Below, in pieces: positions 37,101 through 40,597 of a DNA stretch of 40,597 nucleotides. The notes beneath the pieces are model-generated. The model did not search any database. It was not told where the DNA came from and saw only the letters and a list, made by a program, of their open reading frames with translations. The stretch is from positions 1-40,597 of the forward strand of contig JALKBU010000434.1 of the NCBI GenBank assembly GCA_023091735.1, read 5' to 3'. A program made the translations under genes and the position numbers. How positions within the stretch are numbered: position 1 is the first letter of the stretch; each line of letters begins with the position of its first letter. This stretch comes from Trichomonas tenax. Taxonomy: Eukaryota > Parabasalia > Trichomonadida > Trichomonadidae.

Positions 37101-37624
37101 GTCTTCAAACTTGAGCAGCTGTTAAATAAATTGTCTGATATTTTGTCTAAATTTTTTGATAGATCAATGATTGTGACAGATGATAAATTTGTGGAATCCT
37201 CAAATGGGGATTTCTCAAAATCTATTCCAAGTAAATGAATTGTCAATGATTCGAGATTTAAACCCATTAATGTGTCAACTTTAACATTTTCGTCTGTTTG
37301 TGGTAAGTTCAATGCTTTGATCGCTGTTCCATTGAAGATATTAGATCCCAAAGTCGTTAATGAAGTAACTGATTGATCAATAGTGAAATTAGGCAATGCT
37401 GTGAATCCAGCAAATGCTTCGTCTTCGATGGTCTTAATCTATCCTGTTACCAAAACAGTATTGATGTTTTCCGTTAAATATTTCGATGTTTCACTGCGCA
37501 ATATCGAATATCCGCAAGTTACGCTCAAAATTCTGTTGTCATTGCTATAGCATGACGGATCTGAGAAAGATTTTACACTTTTTGAGAGTCTCAAACAAAG
37601 ACTTAAAAAGATAGAAAATGTCAT
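34190..37624 (-). pseudogene. BspA-like leucine-rich-repeat surface protein, inactivated
   Basis: The ATG at 37624 is 9 nt from a TCATTTTT initiator. It opens with a possible signal sequence (MTFSIFLSLCLRLSK). About 1140 codons follow, largely in one frame. They are full of BspA/TpLRR-type repeats with F.NC..L or AF..C..L cores (GAFMNC, SFANCPNV, AFEGCDKIEF). Near the end are a linker rich in Gly and Ser, one transmembrane helix (VGLSVTFVVIIIVVIVFVVLFCY) and a short basic tail ending at TAA 34190-34192. Known: trichomonads have hundreds of such genes, and many display adhesin-like surface proteins. Here four in-frame stops (37439 TAG, 36395 TAG, 35972 TAA, 34505 TAA) and two single-base shifts (near 35595 and 35330) break it. 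A recent pseudogene is likely. The many smaller frames in the region are its fragments. Confidence 0.9.
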
Positions 37625-37627
37625 TTT

Positions 37628-37635
37628 AAAAATGA
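37628..37635 (-). promoter_or_regulatory. Initiator TCATTTTT of the BspA-like pseudogene
   Basis: Its A at 37633 is 9 nt before the ATG at 37624, so the promoter element appears intact although the gene is broken. Confidence 0.6.
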
Positions 37636-38254
37636 TTCTTCTTTTGAAAAATTATCGATTTACAAATTTTTTTGGATTGTTTCTTGATGCAAAAATATCG
37701 TCAATAAGATTTTTTTACATCATGATATGTAACTCTAAATGTAAGCAAATGAAAGTGTTTAGTATTTGAATTATAAGTTTCATTGAGATTTAATGAATTA
37801 TTAATTTAAGATTTTGGATTATGGCAATTTTATTATTTGTTAAATCGATAAAATTAAAAAATGTGATAACAAAACACTATATTTTTAGTCCAAAAGACTC
37901 ACTTTCCCGTAAGAAAGGTTCGAAATGTTTAAATTATCAATTTGGAGTACTGGGAGTCTGCGACATAATTATACTGATGAATTTGTTTGTACTTGTATGC
38001 ATTTTATTGCTCTTACTAAGGATATAATTTTTTTAATATTATTTCGTCATTTCTTTTGTTATAGAAAACTTCAAGCGTCAAAATGACAAACTTAGAAACT
38101 TTCAACGCTAAACTGTAAGAGAGGCTTCAAAGCTTCAAGTTATCGAGAATATCAATTATTATTTCATTCTCGAAGCAGGATTTAAAAACAATTGTAGTAG
38201 TGCACTTCAAACAGTTGATCTCAATGATCGTATATCGATTCGAAATAAAATAAA
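37636..38254. other. Intergenic spacer
   Basis: A 68-codon frame at 37821-38027 starts with ATG and is hydrophobic at its end, but it has no initiator and lies in AT-rich DNA. I do not support it as a gene. Confidence 0.45.
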
Positions 38255-38982
38255 TCATTTCAACGAGCTTAAGCATGATCTTGCAGCCTCTTCATTTTTG
38301 CCACATACTATGAATATTTGAAGAGTTGTTGTTGGATCAAAACCGAAAATATCCAATTTTTCAACAACTGCTTTTTCTTTGGATGTTAAAGCATCATATT
38401 GAGCTTGAAGTTCTCTATATTTACCATCAGAAGGAGTTTGTATAGCATTTTGGGGTGGATTTGGTTTCTGAGGTGAAGGATTTTGATTTGGCATTAAATC
38501 GTCTGTTGGTTGTGAGCCTTGACTAAGAATTACACTTACAGCTGATTCTAAGTCATAACCAGCGTTGCGTAGCACTTCCATCGCTTGTTCTGGAGGAAAT
38601 CCCATTTCGATAAGTGATTTGACTTTATCATTGAAATCAGGCGGTTCTCCAGGAAGTGCATAGTTGAAGCTTTTCGCAGGACTAGGAATTGTTTGAACCC
38701 GAGGAATTTCATCTTTATCTGGTGGATGAAATATATTAATTTTCTTCGGAATACCTGTATATATCATAACAAACTTATCCGGTGTTAGTTTTATGTCTTT
38801 AATCAATGAATTATCCGGCAATATTTCTCCATGAAAGATAAATTGAGCATTTTCGAGGTTTATTTTTTCCTGAAATGTCAAAATTTTCTTTGCATCGAGT
38901 AAAGATCCTTCAGGGTCAATCTTTACCGTGAAAATTTTTCCTACAATCGATTTAAAATTGACTTCCAAAATAAAAATGTCAT
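38255..38982 (-). CDS. RAD23-like UBL-UBA protein with frame break at the start
   Basis: The main frame runs from about 38970 to 38255. A ubiquitin-like domain fills residues ~1-75 (FTVKIDPEGSLLDAKKIL..., FIFHGEILPDN). A first UBA lies at ~112-150 (VKSLIEMGFPPEQAMEVLRNAGY) and a second at the C-terminus (~193-235; FGFDPTTTLQIFIVCGKNEEAA). This order is that of RAD23 shuttle factors, which carry ubiquitylated proteins to the proteasome and help nucleotide-excision repair. The XPC-binding domain seems missing and the length is short (237 against about 350-400). The frame has no ATG: its first candidate is TTG at 38968, and a stop lies just upstream. The nearby ATG at 38982-38980 is out of frame by one base across a T-rich run. 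One extra T would give a normal UBL start. It is a recent pseudogene, a non-AUG start or a homopolymer error. Confidence 0.75.
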
Positions 38983-39197
38983 TTTAACAAACAGTTTTTA
39001 TGCATCTCTATCAATACATGGGACAATTAACTCAAGTTGAAAACTTTTCAAAATGTAATTCAGCAACTACTCATATAATAGGGAGCAAGAGAACGGTCTT
39101 GAGAAATTCGTGTTCTGATCTTTTAACAGAACAAATAAAACAATGTTACAAGTTCCGATTGAGGTGTAAAAAATAGTATATGAAAGATAATCAATAT

Positions 39198-40226
39198 TCA
39201 ATACTTTGCGCATGAAATAAATAGATTCAAATTATTTAAGTGCTCGTTAGAATTTATACAAAACTGCTGATTTTTGATTCTGCAAAAGTTCAAATTAAAG
39301 ATATTGTTATATTTAATAGGATTGATGTAGTTTTCACTCGTCATTACAGTTGAATCACAGTAACATCCATCAAATAATATAGGTCCAGCCATTGTTATTT
39401 GCGTATTTCCACAGCCTAATAAAATCGAATTTCTAAGTGTTAATGTGCTGTCTGCAGGATTGAAAAACACATTTTTAGTTCTCGATGCATTTAAAATAAC
39501 AAAATCTTGTAAGGTATGCGAGAAATGCAAAACAAAATAAATGAATAAATCATCTGGATTAATGATTACAAAAAACTTGATATTGGCAAGTGATGGACTA
39601 TCTAATGTAACTGTTGCTGAGCCCAGAAATCCATGACAATCTGTGAAATTAAGATATCCTAAAAATGATGGAGATCGAGCAATTGAGTAGACACTATCTG
39701 ATGATTGGACTTTATTTCCAATTGAGTAGAAACTTATTTCTTAGATAGAGAGATTTTTCGTTCTCTCACAAAAAATGCATTGGAGTATGATGCATTACTT
39801 CTGCTCAATCCAGTGCAATTACTAATACAACAGTCACTCATTAGTAATTTGGAATTAGATAAATAGAAGCAAGAACATGCGTCGTTTGTTTGCAAATTCC
39901 TAAAAAATACAATGCTTTAATGTAACATCAGTACCATCAAGGCAGAAGATTCCACCTCTTAGCTTAGTATAAACAGTATCAAATATCGTTTGATTTATCG
40001 ATAATTCAATTGAATTGTATTTGATCAATTTATTTTGAAGAATAATTGAATTTTGAAAGGATTTAAAGCTGGATTTGTGTATATATACATTATTCGATGT
40101 TAATATGAAGGAAGACAAGGATTTTGAAATTTCAATATTTTTGAAATAATGTTTGTTATTCGACGATATAAAAGGGGATGATATAGTGACATAATTCAAT
40201 GATAATTCCTTAGTCGAAACATTCAT
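39198..40226 (-). pseudogene. Right-handed beta-helix surface-type protein, broken
   Basis: Two stretches in one frame (40226-39900 and about 39740-39198) are joined by a third in another frame (about 39900-39745). Breaks are TAG at 39902-39900 with a shift in a T run, and TAA at 39743-39741. The product shows short repeating units of the kind (I/V)...N(S/N)x(F/I)...C, such as GGIFCLDGTDVTLKHCIF, CCISNCTGL and GCGNTQITMAGPILFDGC. These suggest stacked beta-strand rungs with cysteines, like the beta-helix (Pmp-like) proteins of trichomonads. A further open piece in another frame upstream (to ~40290) may hold the original N-terminus. It is probably a decayed cell-surface gene. The family call is by pattern only. 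Confidence 0.55.
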
Positions 40227-40290
40227 TGTTCATCATCGAATCACCAGATACATTCATGAAAGCTGATAAACATAAAAATTAACTGCAAAC

Positions 40291-40597
40291 CGTGACAAAT
40301 TTCACCTTCACATTAGAAATCATTTGTAATCGTATGTACTCTTTTTATTTTCATCAAAACTCTGGAGATATATTGTACACTGGTAATTCTATCTGCGTGT
40401 GAAGTTAGGAAGCTTAACAGTTCTTCATCTTGTTATTCATAGGTATGCTCTAGTATTGACTCTAAAATACGGGAAAAATTTTCCTTCTGCGGTGTAGTCC
40501 CGCGACCTTCATAACTTTTTATCTGATCAATATTTTTTCGATTTGAAAGTACTTTCATGTACATATTGATAGTTGTCTATCCAGTGGTGTAAGTGGC
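40291..40597. other. Non-coding end of the window
   Basis: No supported gene. A weak resemblance to 5S rRNA around 40410-40510 is discussed under rejected items. Confidence 0.4.

Noticed and set aside
34190..37624. A variant genetic code (TAA/TAG read as an amino acid) to explain the in-frame stops
   Set aside because: Intact genes here end at TAA or TAG where the domains end, and the same gene also has frameshifts, so inactivation is simpler.
37821..38027. Plus-strand 68-codon frame ending in hydrophobic residues
   Set aside because: No initiator and no recognisable feature; hydrophobicity follows from AT-rich codons.
40405..40510. Possible 5S rRNA (GGAAGCTTAACAG, then a GTTA... and GGTGTAG stretch)
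   Set aside because: Only short pieces resemble the eukaryotic 5S rRNA. The C-box text and the terminal stem are not there.
1..40597. CRISPR arrays, bacterial operons or Shine-Dalgarno sites
   Set aside because: No regularly spaced repeats, and the gene content and promoters are eukaryotic.

Overview
The window looks like nuclear DNA of a parabasalid protist, a trichomonad such as Tritrichomonas or Trichomonas. Four things suggest this. It is AT-rich, with long genes that show no intron. Many start codons lie 9-25 nt downstream of a TCA-type initiator (TCACTTTT, TCATTTT, TCAATTG, TCACATA), as trichomonad core promoters do. There is a BspA-like leucine-rich-repeat surface protein and a beta-helix surface-type protein. 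The other genes are plainly eukaryotic (PIEZO, BEACH, SPT5-like, RAD23-like). The species is an inference, not proven.

Layout. Bases 1-820 hold the 3' end of a gene with a phage baseplate/tail-fibre-type C-terminal domain, then a cluster of four tandem GC-rich hairpins and a long imperfect hairpin. A tRNA-Lys(TTT)-like gene follows at 1263-1336. Bases 2.2-7.3 kb are mostly broken genes: an MPPED-type metallophosphoesterase fragment colliding with a convergent coiled-coil gene, an unrecognised frameshifted gene, and a paralogue of the coiled-coil gene with in-frame stops. Bases 7.6-33.6 kb form an intact core: a small ORF, an SPT5-like elongation factor, a complete 2141-residue PIEZO channel, a coiled-coil protein, a Cupin_5/DUF985 protein, a 2393-residue BEACH-WD40 protein, a BAR-like/RGG-like protein and a large acidic protein. 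All except the small ORF and the coiled-coil gene are on the minus strand. Bases 34.2-40.3 kb return to decay: a BspA-like gene with four in-frame stops and two frameshifts, a RAD23-like gene whose frame has no ATG, and a broken beta-helix gene.

There is no operon logic; each gene appears to have its own promoter. The core genes are mainly housekeeping (transcription, membrane mechanosensing, membrane trafficking). The flanks carry lineage-specific or surface-type genes that are being lost. The two giant intact ORFs (about 13.6 kb together, no error) argue that the stops and frameshifts in the flanks are real mutations and not poor sequence. The most unusual parts are the phage-like domain with its hairpin cluster, the complete PIEZO homologue, and the UBL-UBA gene lacking an in-frame ATG.
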